From assembly GCF_001513965.1 (NCBI RefSeq), contig NZ_KQ948017.1, positions 184,779 to 248,778 on the forward strand: DNA of 64,000 nucleotides, read 5' to 3'. The translations under genes and the position numbers were made by a program. Positions 8,898-17,555 of the stretch are shown piece by piece (the stretch's first letter is position 1; each line of letters opens with the position of its first letter). Origin of the DNA: Streptomyces cellostaticus (GTDB taxonomy: Bacteria > Actinomycetota > Actinomycetes > Streptomycetales > Streptomycetaceae). Under the pieces are notes generated by a model. It did no database searches and had not been told where the DNA came from. It worked only from the letters and a program-made list of their open reading frames with translations.

Positions 8898-10087
8898 CCG
8901 ACCCGACGCTCGCCGTCCGCGCTCGCGCCCTGAGCCTGCCACCGACCGAACTGCCCGCCTATCTCTACGACTTGGCGGCCCTGCGCGAGCACGCCGCCGC
9001 CGTGCGGCAGGCCCTGCCCGAGCGGATCGAGCTGTACTACGCGGCCAAGGCCAACCCCGAACCGGAGCTGCTGACCGCGCTCAGCCCGCACGTCGACGGC
9101 TACGAGGTCTCCTCGGGCGGCGAACTCGCCCATGTCGCCGAGGCGGTGCCCGGCCGCCCGCTCGCCTTCGGCGGCCCCGGCAAGACCGTGGACGAGATCG
9201 CTGCCGCGCTGGAGCTGGGAGTCGAGCGCTTCCATGTCGAGAGCGAGCACGAACTGCGCATGCTGGCCCATGTGGCACCCCGATACGCGCGGCAGCGGCG
9301 CGTGGGGGTACTGGTCCGCGTCAATCTCCCGGTGTCCGACGGGTCGTTGACGGGCAGCGCACTGGCCATGGGCGGCCGCCCCACGCCCTTCGGCATGGAC
9401 CCCGCCCGCGCCGAGGCCGTGATCGGCGCGCTGGCCGACGGTACCCACCCGCACCTCGAACTACTGGGAATCCACGCCCACTTGGCGAGCGGACTCGCGG
9501 CCGGGCAGCTGCTCTCGGTGGCCAGGACGGTGCTGAACTGGGCCACCGGACTCGGGGTCCCCCTCCGGGAGGTGAACGTCGGCGGCGGAATGGCCGTCGA
9601 CTACACCGACCCGCAGCACCGCTTCGACTGGGCCGCCTACGGCACGAGCCTGGCCGAACTCACTGCAGCGCACCCGGAACTGACCCTGCGCATCGAGCCG
9701 GGGCGCGCACTGACCGCGTACTGCGGCTGGTACGCCACCGAGGTGCTGGATGTGAAGCACAGTCACGGCGAGGAGTTCGCCGTCGTCCGCGGCGGCACTC
9801 ACCACCTGCGGACCCCGGCAACGAAAGGCCACGACCAGCCCTGTTCCGTCCTCCCCGTCGACGACTGGCCGCATCCGTGGCCACGCCCCGGGGCCACCGG
9901 TGACCGGCTCACCGTCACCGGCCAGCTGTGCACCCCCAAGGACGTACTGGCCCGCGCAGTGGACGCGCCGGGCCTGCGGGCCGGCGACAGGGTGGCCTTC
10001 TCCCTGGCCGGCGCGTACGCGTGGAACATCTCCCACCACGACTTCCTCATGCACCCGCGCCCTGGCTTCCACTTCCTGAACCCGTGA
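8894..10087 (+). CDS. PLP-dependent alanine-racemase-fold decarboxylase (PvsE-like)
   Basis: Fold-type III PLP decarboxylase of 397 residues, related to diaminopimelate/ornithine decarboxylases. The Schiff-base lysine is Lys52 in YYAAKANP. The phosphate-binding glycines are in 'REVNVGGGMAVDY', and the active-site Cys is in GQLCTPKD. GAGGAG precedes the ATG, which overlaps the previous stop. In vibrioferrin synthesis PvsE supplies the ethanolamine part by decarboxylating a serine-derived carboxylate; SbnH of staphyloferrin B acts similarly. It closes the five-gene operon. The substrate here (free amino acid or a citryl adduct) is inferred from context. Confidence 0.88.
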   Translation: MTDPTLAVRARALSLPPTELPAYLYDLAALREHAAAVRQALPERIELYYAAKANPEPELLTALSPHVDGYEVSSGGELAHVAEAVPGRPLAFGGPGKTVDEIAAALELGVERFHVESEHELRMLAHVAPRYARQRRVGVLVRVNLPVSDGSLTGSALAMGGRPTPFGMDPARAEAVIGALADGTHPHLELLGIHAHLASGLAAGQLLSVARTVLNWATGLGVPLREVNVGGGMAVDYTDPQHRFDWAAYGTSLAELTAAHPELTLRIEPGRALTAYCGWYATEVLDVKHSHGEEFAVVRGGTHHLRTPATKGHDQPCSVLPVDDWPHPWPRPGATGDRLTVTGQLCTPKDVLARAVDAPGLRAGDRVAFSLAGAYAWNISHHDFLMHPRPGFHFLNP

Positions 10088-10194
10088 AGATCCGCACCTG
10101 TCATCTCCCTCGGACCGAGGCCGGCCTGCGCGTACCTCACCCAATCGGTTGCACTCGGGGCGCAATTGACCGCAAAGGCGTGCATGGTGATCGC

Positions 10195-10482
10195 ATGAAC
10201 ACAGCACAGCTGGATCCTCCCAGCCACCCCGTTCGGTCCATTCACTCCAAGAAGATCGTTTCCCGAATAGCGCGCATAGTCGCGGTGAGTGCCGCCCTGG
10301 GCATCGCGTGTGCGGCAGGAGTGGCGACAGCCGCACCCGCCATGGCTGCGACGCCCGCCCCGCACGGCACCGCAAAGACCACGGCTGCCCGGTCGATCCC
10401 CGCCCACGCCCATGGCGGCCACGACGACTGGGACGACGACGACGGCGACTGCATCGGCCTCATCAACCTCCTCTGTAACTGA
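10195..10482 (+). CDS. Small secreted acidic peptide with a C-terminal Cys-X7-Cys loop
   Basis: Predicted 95-residue secreted protein of unknown function. A basic segment (SKKIVSRIARI, about residues 18-28) leads into a hydrophobic core, with a likely signal peptidase site after APAMAA (about residue 52). The mature peptide of about 43 residues has a His/Asp-rich stretch (HGGHDDWDDDDGD) and ends in the hydrophobic disulphide-sized loop CIGLINLLC plus Asn. No Shine-Dalgarno is visible before the ATG. A TTGACC lies 25 bases upstream, too close for a standard promoter. An 11-bp hairpin follows the stop. It lies 107 bases after the siderophore operon but need not belong to it. Confidence 0.6.
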   Translation: MNTAQLDPPSHPVRSIHSKKIVSRIARIVAVSAALGIACAAGVATAAPAMAATPAPHGTAKTTAARSIPAHAHGGHDDWDDDDGDCIGLINLLCN

Positions 10483-10535
10483 CGGACAACCGGCGGCCAT
10501 TCCTGTCCGCCGACCCCGTCGAGGTGGCAGTGTTC

Positions 10536-10564
10536 AGGGCAGGCGGCCGAAATCCGCCTGCCCT
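10536..10564 (+). terminator. Hairpin terminator after the small secreted peptide
   Basis: A perfect 11-bp stem (AGGGCAGGCGG / CCGCCTGCCCT) with a 7-base loop begins 54 bases after the stop of the small secreted gene. There is no T tract, which is common for Streptomyces terminators. Termination is inferred from position and stem stability. Confidence 0.65.
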
Positions 10565-11198
10565 ACCGCCTGGCCTCCTCCAGCAGGGCCGCGGTGAAGG
10601 CCATCGCGACCCATGGCATCGTCGTCTCCACCAGCCGAGCGATGATCGCCAGCCCCCACAGGGCGGTCAGAGAGGGGCAGGATCCCTCGCGACCGCCCTG
10701 CCGGCGCTTCCCGGCCACGGGTCACCGCCGCTCCTCGGACCGCACGCCTCCTGCGCCAATCGGCTGAGCCCCACCCATGTGCCGGCCTCCGGCAGCGCGA
10801 TCGCCGTATGCGGTTCCGTCGCACCGCCTTCGTGCTCGTCCTCGGTGGTCTGGTCACTCACCTGGTCTCCAGCACCGAGCCGAACTCGACCAGTACGACA
10901 CCGTGACAGTGGACGGCCACAAGGCCCTCGCGCCCAAGATCGTGGCCGGGCGGATCCGGAGCCGATACCACCCGCTCCCCTTCGGCACGTCTGGTGGAGC
11001 TGCTGGACACCGCGTTCCAGCAGCTCCCGGCGCCGGTCCACCCGCCGCAGCACTGCTACCAGCAGTTGGTGCGGGGCGGCACCGAACGGGTCCGGATCGC
11101 GGAGGCAGCTCATGGCCCTGGAGTCCTTCGGCCGCCGCTTCCCCGGCATCCGCAGCGAGACCCACGGCGTGACGATAGACGAGGACACCGGGGACTAG
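10565..11198. other. Intergenic stretch without a recognisable intact gene
   Basis: About 630 bases with several open frames on both strands, but none shows a ribosome site, a domain or a natural protein composition. One minus-strand frame (about 10563-10680) reads a plausible C-terminal tail, LTALWGLAIIARLVETTM, ending in EEARR. A plus-strand stretch near 10880-10990 reads YDTVTVDGHKALAPKIVAG. Neither is a family I recognise. Together with the acetyltransferase remnant just downstream, this looks like decayed coding DNA. Confidence 0.4.
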
Positions 11199-11330
11199 AA
11201 GGTGGCCGATACGTCGCGGGAGCGGGGGGCCTCACGCCTGTACCGGACCACCCAGCAGGACAACACCACCGCCCGCGCTCTGTACGACAAGGTGGCCGGG
11301 TCTCCCGCACGCCTCCCCGGTCACCGCAGC
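11199..11330 (+). pseudogene. GNAT acetyltransferase C-terminal remnant
   Basis: The frame from 11199 reads 'KVADTSRERGASRLYRTTQQ' and then 'DNTTARALYDKVAGS'. This closely follows the C-terminal signature of GNAT N-acetyltransferases, where a helix ending '..RGASRLYW' leads into the strand 'TQEDNATARRLYDKVA'. A TAG codon stands immediately before the segment in the same frame, and no acetyl-CoA-binding motif lies upstream in a compatible frame, so only the tail survives. It is probably the remains of a deleted gene; the match is by eye. Confidence 0.5.
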
Positions 11331-11477
11331 CCGGATCCGGCCGATTGCGGCTGCGGCGGCACCGCGTGGCAGTCAGCGTGATTGGGGCTTCGGCGCCTCG
11401 GGTAGCGGGTTGTAGGCGTCGAGCCCAGCAGGCCATGACGTCTTCGGGAAGCAGAGCGCGGTCCGGTAGGAGGTCGA

Positions 11478-12608
11478 ATGGCTGGTGATGGTGGGGCGGG
11501 AGTGCTTCCTCCGGTGGCCGTCTTCTGTGAGCCTCTGCGGCCGCATCCCCTACCCGGCCTGACGGACAGCGCACGCCCGTTGGCCGGCCGGTTGGCTGCC
11601 AGGCTCGCTGCCGTACCGGCGTTCGGGACGGTCGACAGGCGCACGGCGGCACTGCGAGCAGCAGCCCGCGCCGCAGACACTTTGGTGGTCGCGCTGCCCG
11701 CCGCCGACACCCTGGCCGAACCGCAAAAGCTGCCGGCCAAGTCCGCCGTCCAGGACTACTTCCGGGTGCGCACCGCGGAACTCACCGCTGGGCAGGCGGC
11801 CCGGCAGGCGGTTGAGGTGATCCACCGGGGTCTGGTGGACCTGCGCGACACTCCGTTGGCGGGAAGTGACATCGCCCGCGAGACGGCCGCAATGCGGCAA
11901 GTGGTGGTGGACCTCGCCGGGGACGACGCGGACCTGACGGACGACGGGGGCGAGGGCGTAGAGCCGGGACTCGATACACAGGCAGACGTCCCGTCCTTCG
12001 CGCCGCGGCGCCCCGAGGACATGTGGCTGGCCCGCTGGATCACCGGCCACCACGTCCACGTCCTGTTCAACGTCTACGCCACCTTCGCTCTGCGCTCGGC
12101 CAACCAGGCCCTGCGGGACGGCGACTGGCCTGAAGCCACCGCCCTGCTCGCCCGGACGACCGTGTACGTACAGGGTTTCCCTGCCGCCCGTGCCCACGCG
12201 GCGGCGCTGCCCGCCGAGCACTACGCCAACGCTGTGCGCCCCACGATGGTCCCCACCGTGGTGCCCGTGCCGCTGAGCGGCAGCGCGCATGTGGAGTACC
12301 GCGCCTATCGAAAGGCCGTCGAAGAACTGATCGCCGCGCTGCCCGAGCCCATCGAGCAGCTGGCCCTGCGCGCACCAGAACTCGCCTTCGCACGCGAGGC
12401 CCTGCTCGAGGCCGACCTGATCGAGGCAGAACGCCATGTGTGCCTCGTCGAACCAGTGGTGGGCAGCGCACGTTCTCTTGTCCAGCCACCGGCGACCACA
12501 GACAACGCGGTATCGGTACTGCGGGCAATGCGTCACAAGCGTGCCGCCGCCATCGCGCCTTACGTCCGCTTCAAGGACAGCCTGGCCAAGGTGTTGCGGG
12601 ACGGGTGA
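11478..12608 (+). CDS. Hypothetical protein, mostly helical, 376 residues
   Basis: I do not recognise this family. The start is well supported: TAGGAGG lies 4 bases before the ATG. The protein is soluble with no signal peptide or clear membrane helix. It has an Ala-rich helical first half, an acidic linker at about residues 150-170 (DDADLTDDGGEGVEPG), then a conserved-looking block with aromatic and His residues (WLARWITGHHVHVLFNVYAT) and a charged C-terminal helix. Codon use is like its neighbours. It stands alone between a decayed region and a small secreted protein, so context gives no clue to function. Confidence 0.72.
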   Translation: MAGDGGAGVLPPVAVFCEPLRPHPLPGLTDSARPLAGRLAARLAAVPAFGTVDRRTAALRAAARAADTLVVALPAADTLAEPQKLPAKSAVQDYFRVRTAELTAGQAARQAVEVIHRGLVDLRDTPLAGSDIARETAAMRQVVVDLAGDDADLTDDGGEGVEPGLDTQADVPSFAPRRPEDMWLARWITGHHVHVLFNVYATFALRSANQALRDGDWPEATALLARTTVYVQGFPAARAHAAALPAEHYANAVRPTMVPTVVPVPLSGSAHVEYRAYRKAVEELIAALPEPIEQLALRAPELAFAREALLEADLIEAERHVCLVEPVVGSARSLVQPPATTDNAVSVLRAMRHKRAAAIAPYVRFKDSLAKVLRDG

Positions 12609-12890
12609 CCAGCCACCGACACCGACAGACAGTCCGCTGATGGTCGGCATCCGGCTCGGGACCATACCGATCGTGGATGACAGGCTGTGCTTGCGCAGAT
12701 CGGACAGCGCGCCCGTGTGCGAGGCGACCGGGGCGGCCTTGCGCGCCGAGGGCGTCCTTTTGTCGGCGTGCCGGCAGGTCAGGTGCGGTGCCGCGATGCT
12801 CTGGTCCACCACGCGCTGAGCATCACGGAGCACTCGAAAGGACGTCAAGGAGCGGCGTGACCTGGGCCGATCCGATGTCGTTGACCGGCT

Positions 12891-13133
12891 ATGAAGAAGA
12901 TCAGCGCGCTCGCCGTGCTCACCGTGGCCGGTCTTGCACTCGCCACCCCAGCCCACGCCGACAACGACGGCGAGTTCGGCGGCCACATCAAAACCGCCAG
13001 CCATCGGAACGGCCTTGCCACCGACCTCTGCAAGGGGGCACTCCTGCTCGTCCCAGTGACCGCACCGTGGAGCGGCGAATCGGTGGACAACGCCTGCAAC
13101 AATCGCGATCACACGGACCTCGCGCGCCACTAG
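12891..13133 (+). CDS. Small secreted protein, 80 residues, unknown function
   Basis: Starts with a textbook short signal peptide (MKKISALAVLTVAGLALA, cleavage probably after AHA at about residue 23). The mature protein is about 57 residues with two cysteines (in TDLCKG and DNACNN) that could pair. There is no known domain. It is not chaplin-like, because the beta-rich GN..Q..pattern is missing. No strong ribosome site precedes the ATG. Two separate small secreted proteins lie within 3 kb here; I see no similarity between them. Confidence 0.55.
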   Translation: MKKISALAVLTVAGLALATPAHADNDGEFGGHIKTASHRNGLATDLCKGALLLVPVTAPWSGESVDNACNNRDHTDLARH

Positions 13134-13363
13134 TCCAAGCAGCCCAGCTCCGGCCCGGGCCGACCAGCCAGTGATGAAGCCCGGGAAGGGGCAGAGGAAT
13201 GCGCGGGCGTAGTCGGCGCAGCTGAAGAAGACGACCACCCCCGCCGCTGCGTAGCAGGCGATCAGGCTCGGCCCGATCCAGGAACAGAAGCGTCCGGTGA
13301 CTCTCCCCTGATCGGCTGAGGGTGCTGCTCGGGCGTATGAGTGGGTGGTGGGTCGTGAGTGGA

Positions 13364-13993
13364 TCAGCCGGCAGTGGTCGCGACGACGAGTCCGAAGCCG
13401 ATCAGCACAACGCCGGTGGTCCAGCCGAGCGCACGGCGGATCCGTGGCTTTCCGAGAACCGGTCCGGCCTTGGACAGCAGGAGCACGTAGCTGCCCAGCC
13501 AGGCAAGGGTGAGGGCGGTGTGGAGGAGGACGAGGAGCGTCATGGCCCAGGCAGTCGGCAGTTGGGGCGGTGCCAGGGCGGGGAGCAGGCCGGTGTAGAA
13601 GACGGCGATCTTCGGGTTGAGGGCGTTGGTGACCAGACCGGTCCGCCACGGGCTCCCGGCGGTCGTGCGGGTGCCGGCATCGGACGGGGCGGCTGCGGCC
13701 CGGCGGCGCTGCCACAGAGTCTGCGCGCCCAAGAACACCAAGTAGCCGGCGCCCGCGAGCCTGACGATCAGATAGGCCGCGGGTGAGGCGGCGAGCAGGG
13801 CCGCGAGTCCGGCCACGGTCAGCACGCCCCAGAGGAGCAGCCCGGTCGCGATCCCGCCCACCGTCCGCAGCGCGTCCCCGGCGCCGGCCACGAGGACGCG
13901 CCGGGTCACCACCGCCATGTCCGGGCCGGGCACGATGGTCAGCAGGCCGAGGACACCGAGCGCGGCTACGAAGTGGGGCAGCACACCGCCCAC
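13364..13993 (-). CDS. LysE/RhtB family amino-acid exporter
   Basis: Membrane protein of 209 residues with about six hydrophobic segments. It has the LysE-type N-terminus (LGLLTIVPGPDMAVVTRRVL, about residues 14-33) and the middle 'GLVTNALNPKIAVFYTGLLP' motif typical of the family. These proteins export amino acids or homoserine lactones by proton exchange. It lies 58 bases downstream of, and on the same strand as, a PLP ammonia-lyase that should act on diaminopropionate, serine or threonine-like amino acids. The two may form a detoxification unit controlled by the divergent LysR gene. GTG start; substrate inferred. Confidence 0.88.
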   Translation of the reverse strand: MGGVLPHFVAALGVLGLLTIVPGPDMAVVTRRVLVAGAGDALRTVGGIATGLLLWGVLTVAGLAALLAASPAAYLIVRLAGAGYLVFLGAQTLWQRRRAAAAPSDAGTRTTAGSPWRTGLVTNALNPKIAVFYTGLLPALAPPQLPTAWAMTLLVLLHTALTLAWLGSYVLLLSKAGPVLGKPRIRRALGWTTGVVLIGFGLVVATTAG

Positions 13994-14051
13994 CTCGTCC
14001 TGATCGAACTGAACGGACCCGTCAGCAGCGGCGTGACGAAGGAGCAGTGGC

Positions 14052-15227
14052 TCACCGCAGGGAGCCTTGAGGTGTCGCGTGTTCGGTGATCGCGGTGGAA
14101 TGCGGGTTGGCGGCCGTGCCCTCGGTGCTCAGCAGCACGACCACCGAGGTCGCATTGAGCCCCAGCGCCGTACGGCGCTCTTCGGCGCCCACGCCGGCGA
14201 GCACCGCGCGCAGACCGGCGAGCGCCGCGGCCCCGCAGGGCCCCGAGGACACGCCGAGGGCCGCGAGGCGAGCGGCAGCGCGGGCGCTGTCGGCGTCGGG
14301 GACGGCGACAGCGGCGTCCAGGCCGCCTCGCAGGTAGGGCCAGGCGATGCTCGAGGGGGTACCGCAGTTCAGCCCGGCCATGCTGGTCTCACCGGTGGTG
14401 ACGCTGACGGGTTCGCCGGCGCTGAGGCTTTCGAGGACGCAGGCCGCGGCCTCCGGCTCCACCGACAACAGCGCCGGAGCCCCCTCGGACAGGCGGCTGC
14501 GATAGTGCGTGACCACGGCCTGGGCCAGTGACCCCACACCCACGGGTACGGCGACGAGGTCAGGGCCTGCGACAGCCCCTGCCGCCGTCAGCTGCTCGTC
14601 GATCTCGGCACAGAGAGTGGAGTAGCCCTCGACGATCCACCGCGGGATCTGCTCATAGCCCGGCCAGGCCGTGTCCTGGACCAGGACCGCGTCCGGCGCG
14701 GCGGCTTCCTCGGCCGCCAGGCGCACTGCCTCGTCATACGCCCCCGCGACCTCGGTGACCTTCGCCTGCTCGGCGACTATGGCCGTCACGGCCTGCGGAT
14801 GCACGCCCTGCGGGACGAAGACGTGGGCGTGCTGCCCGAGGAGGCGGGCCGTGCGGGCCACGGCACGGCCATGGTTGCCGTCGGTGGCGGTCACCAACGT
14901 GACCGGACCCGGATCCTCGCCGCTCACGGCCCGCTCGGCAAGGGTGCGGTGGACCGCCCAGGACGCACCCAGCGCCTTGAAGGCGGGCAGCCCGAGGCGA
15001 CACGACTCGTCCTTGACGAAGACCCGGCCGACCCCCAACTCGAATGCCAGCGCAGGGAGTTCGGTCAGTGGGGTGGGTGCGTAGTCGGGCAGTGCGGCAT
15101 GGAAGCCCCGGACTTCGGCGGGTGCGGGCTCACACCGCCAGGTGCGGGAGCTCGGCCGCGCAAACCACGGCAGCGTTCGGAGGGAGGAGGCGTTGTCAGA
15201 CACCCGATCAGGGTCTGATGCCCACAT
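14052..15227 (-). CDS. PLP-dependent diaminopropionate ammonia-lyase-like enzyme
   Basis: Fold-type II PLP enzyme of about 391 residues, related to diaminopropionate ammonia-lyase and threonine dehydratase. The PLP lysine is in 'GLPAFKALGASWA' (about residue 85), preceded by 'VFVKDES'. 'TATDGNHGRAVA' is the substrate loop, and 'VPVGVGSLAQAV' the phosphate-binding glycine loop. It would deaminate a 2,3-diaminopropionate- or serine-like amino acid to a 2-oxoacid and ammonia. Neither the ATG at 15227 nor an in-frame GTG at 15203 has a clear ribosome site. A palindrome inside the first codons (15196-15218) hints that the true start could be later. Confidence 0.85.
   Translation of the reverse strand: MWASDPDRVSDNASSLRTLPWFARPSSRTWRCEPAPAEVRGFHAALPDYAPTPLTELPALAFELGVGRVFVKDESCRLGLPAFKALGASWAVHRTLAERAVSGEDPGPVTLVTATDGNHGRAVARTARLLGQHAHVFVPQGVHPQAVTAIVAEQAKVTEVAGAYDEAVRLAAEEAAAPDAVLVQDTAWPGYEQIPRWIVEGYSTLCAEIDEQLTAAGAVAGPDLVAVPVGVGSLAQAVVTHYRSRLSEGAPALLSVEPEAAACVLESLSAGEPVSVTTGETSMAGLNCGTPSSIAWPYLRGGLDAAVAVPDADSARAAARLAALGVSSGPCGAAALAGLRAVLAGVGAEERRTALGLNATSVVVLLSTEGTAANPHSTAITEHATPQGSLR
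15196..15218. promoter_or_regulatory. Candidate LysR operator (inverted repeat, 11-base spacer)
   Basis: TCAGAC and GTCTGA form perfect 6-bp arms separated by 11 bases. This fits the dyad pattern bound by LysR proteins, and it lies between the divergent ammonia-lyase and LysR genes. It overlaps the first codons of the lyase as annotated. Binding is inferred. Confidence 0.4.
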
Positions 15228-15319
15228 ACGATCGGTCCAGCGAATGTTTTCGACTTATACTCATCGGAGAAACCAACTATGAGCGGGCGCTCCGCGACGG
15301 CGAGGAGAGCGATCCGGCG

Positions 15320-16240
15320 ATGTTCGATCTGCACCGGCTGCGCCTGCTGCGCGAACTCAAGCACCGCGGCACGCTCGCAGCGGTCGCCGCCGCCCTGTCC
15401 TACGCTCCCTCCTCGGTCTCCCAGCAGCTCTCACAGCTCGAAGCCGAAGTCGGCGTCCCGCTGCTGGAGCCGGTCGGGCGGCGGGTGCGGCTGACCGAGC
15501 AGGCCGAGATCCTCGTCGCCCACACCGAAGCGGTCCTCGAACGCCTGGAGCGCGCGGAGGCGGACATCGCCGCCTCCCTGACCGACCTGACCGGCACCCT
15601 GCGCATCGCCTCGTTCCAGACGGCCGCCCTGACTCTGGTCCCGACCGCGCTCGGCCTGCTGCGCGACCTGCACCCGCACCTGCGCGTCCATGTCACGCAC
15701 ATGGAACCGGAGAGGGCCCTTCCTGCCCTGCAGGCCCGAGACTTCGACCTGGTCCTCGCCGAGGAGTACCCCGGCAACCCCAACGCGCGGCCGGCCGGAC
15801 TCGAACAGGAAGACCTGCTCGACGACCCCCTGCACCTCGCGCTGCCGAAACCGGCCGACGGATCGGACACCGACGGCCCGACGGCTGCGCTGCGCTCACT
15901 GGCGGACCACCCGTGGGTGATGGAACCCGAGGGAACAGCCGCGCGGCACTGGGCCATGACCCTGTGCCGCAACGCCGGCTTCGAACCCGACGTACGGTTC
16001 GAGACCACCGACCTCCTGCTCCACCTTCGCCTGGTCGAGCAGAAACTCGCCGCAGCCTTTCTCCCCGACCTCGTCTGGAGCGGACAACCGCCGACCGTCA
16101 CCCTACGGCGGCTCCCCCGCGGTCAAGGAACGCGCCGCGTCTTCACCGTCGTACGCCGCGGCCGCAGCCGGCATCCCGCCATCGTCGCGTGCCGGGACGC
16201 CCTCCTTCGCGCGGTCACCCTCCGCTCCGACGAGGTGTAG
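15320..16240 (+). CDS. LysR family transcriptional regulator
   Basis: DNA-binding regulator of 306 residues. The N-terminal winged helix-turn-helix is clear ('LRLLRELKHRGTLAAVAAAL' then 'SYAPSSVSQQLSQLEAEVG', residues about 5-45). It is followed by the periplasmic-binding-like effector domain (GTLRIASFQTAALTLVP onward). The ATG at 15320 has GAGGAG 12 bases upstream and places the HTH at the N-terminus as in the family. The frame is open for 92 codons upstream, but those overlap the divergent gene. Divergent arrangement suggests control of the ammonia-lyase/LysE pair, with the amino acid substrate as likely inducer. Confidence 0.9.
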   Translation: MFDLHRLRLLRELKHRGTLAAVAAALSYAPSSVSQQLSQLEAEVGVPLLEPVGRRVRLTEQAEILVAHTEAVLERLERAEADIAASLTDLTGTLRIASFQTAALTLVPTALGLLRDLHPHLRVHVTHMEPERALPALQARDFDLVLAEEYPGNPNARPAGLEQEDLLDDPLHLALPKPADGSDTDGPTAALRSLADHPWVMEPEGTAARHWAMTLCRNAGFEPDVRFETTDLLLHLRLVEQKLAAAFLPDLVWSGQPPTVTLRRLPRGQGTRRVFTVVRRGRSRHPAIVACRDALLRAVTLRSDEV

Positions 16241-16392
16241 GGCAGCACAGCTCACCGTTGGCCGGCCCCCACAACGGAGGATCACCGCGGCGGCTGCCGC
16301 GCGCGAGGCAAGTGGAGCTGTTCCGGCCACGGCAGCGCAGGTTTGAGGTTGCGCCAGCAATTGCATGTACTGCACAGGAGTATGCTCGCCCC

Positions 16393-17361
16393 GTGGTTGA
16401 GCATCGCATGATCGACGTGAACGGTATCCGGCTGCACATCGCGGAGGAGGGCGAGGGCCCACTCGTCGTGCTGCTGCACGGCTTCCCCGAGTCCTGGCAC
16501 TCCTGGCGTCACCAGTTCGGCCCGCTGGCCGCCGCCGGGTTCCGGGTGGTTGCCCCCGACCAGCGCGGATACGGCCGCAGTGATCACCCCGAGGACGTGG
16601 ACGCGTACAGCATCCTCCATCTCGTCGGGGACGTGATCGGGCTGATCCATGCCCTGGGCGAGGAGCAGGCGTTCGTCGTCGGGCACGACTGGGGCGCACC
16701 GGTGGCCTGGCACACCGCGCTGCTGCGGCCCGACGTGGTGCGCGGGGTGGCGGGGCTGAGCGTGCCGCCGCCGTTCCGCGGGGAGCGTCCGCCGCTCGAA
16801 GCCATGCAGGAGCAGTTCGGCGGGCGGTTCTACTGGAACTACTTCAACCGGCCCGGGGTCGCCGACGCCGAGTTCGCCAACGACACCCGCACCGCCCTGC
16901 GCACGCTGTTCTACTCCGCCTCCGGTGACGCCCCCGGCGCCGGCCGCCCCGACCAGGCCCTGGTGGCCGACCCGGCGCGCGGCTGGCTCGCGGACATGAC
17001 CGACCCCGAGACGCTGCCGGACTGGCTCACCGAGGAGGACCTGGACGAACTCACCGCGAGCTACGCCAAGGGCTTCACCGGCGCCCTCAACTGGTACCGC
17101 AACCTGGACCGCAACTGGGAGCTGACCGCCGCCTGGCACAGCGCGGTCGTCAGCCCGCCCGCGCTGTACGTGTACGGCGACCGTGACCTGGTTCCGGCGT
17201 TCCCGGGCACGCCCGAACTCATCGCCAAGCTCCCGGAGTTGATGCCGAACCTGCGCCGCGATCCGATCGTGCTGCCGGGCTGCGGCCACTGGACCCAGCA
17301 GGAGCGGCCCAAGGAAGTGAACGCCATGCTGATCGAGTTCCTGACGGAGCTGCAGGGCTGA
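16393..17361 (+). CDS. Alpha/beta hydrolase, epoxide hydrolase type
   Basis: Soluble alpha/beta hydrolase of 322 residues with epoxide hydrolase features. It has the oxyanion HGFPESW motif (about residues 29-35), the nucleophile Asp99 in GHDWGAP, an acid in YVYGDRDLVP, and catalytic His299 in GCGHWTQ. A cap region lies at about residues 140-235. An Asp rather than a Ser nucleophile separates it from esterases. AGGAG lies 12 bases before the GTG at 16393; an ATG five codons further in is the alternative. It would hydrolyse epoxides to diols. It is a single gene between a LysR gene and a convergent AraC gene. Confidence 0.88.
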   Translation: MVEHRMIDVNGIRLHIAEEGEGPLVVLLHGFPESWHSWRHQFGPLAAAGFRVVAPDQRGYGRSDHPEDVDAYSILHLVGDVIGLIHALGEEQAFVVGHDWGAPVAWHTALLRPDVVRGVAGLSVPPPFRGERPPLEAMQEQFGGRFYWNYFNRPGVADAEFANDTRTALRTLFYSASGDAPGAGRPDQALVADPARGWLADMTDPETLPDWLTEEDLDELTASYAKGFTGALNWYRNLDRNWELTAAWHSAVVSPPALYVYGDRDLVPAFPGTPELIAKLPELMPNLRRDPIVLPGCGHWTQQERPKEVNAMLIEFLTELQG

Positions 17362-17555
17362 GGCCGGTCCACCGGCTCGGCTTCCGGGTCGACCTCGCAG
17401 TGCCGACAGGTAGCTGTCGATGGCGGTGATGCGGCCGTGGCACGTGGTCAGCACGGTCGCGAGCTATTCGTCGTGCCGGCGGCCGCCGGGGGCGGTCGCC
17501 GTGTTGTGGAGCGAGAGGGCGGCGCCGGTGCCGGATCCCGGCATACTCAAAGGCG

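Noticed and set aside
10088..10194. Iron box (DmdR/IdeR operator) near the siderophore operon
   Set aside because: No TTAGGTTAGG-like dyad was found after the operon or in its internal gaps; the operon promoter probably lies upstream of the window.
10524..11198. Plus-strand frame of 224 codons downstream of the small secreted peptide
   Set aside because: The translation is Ser/Pro/Arg-rich and without natural protein character; it begins inside a terminator hairpin and ends in a GNAT remnant.
11550..13715. Minus-strand frame of 721 codons over the hypothetical protein and the LysE gene
   Set aside because: It crosses two genes with better evidence and two intergenic gaps, and shows no coherent domain.
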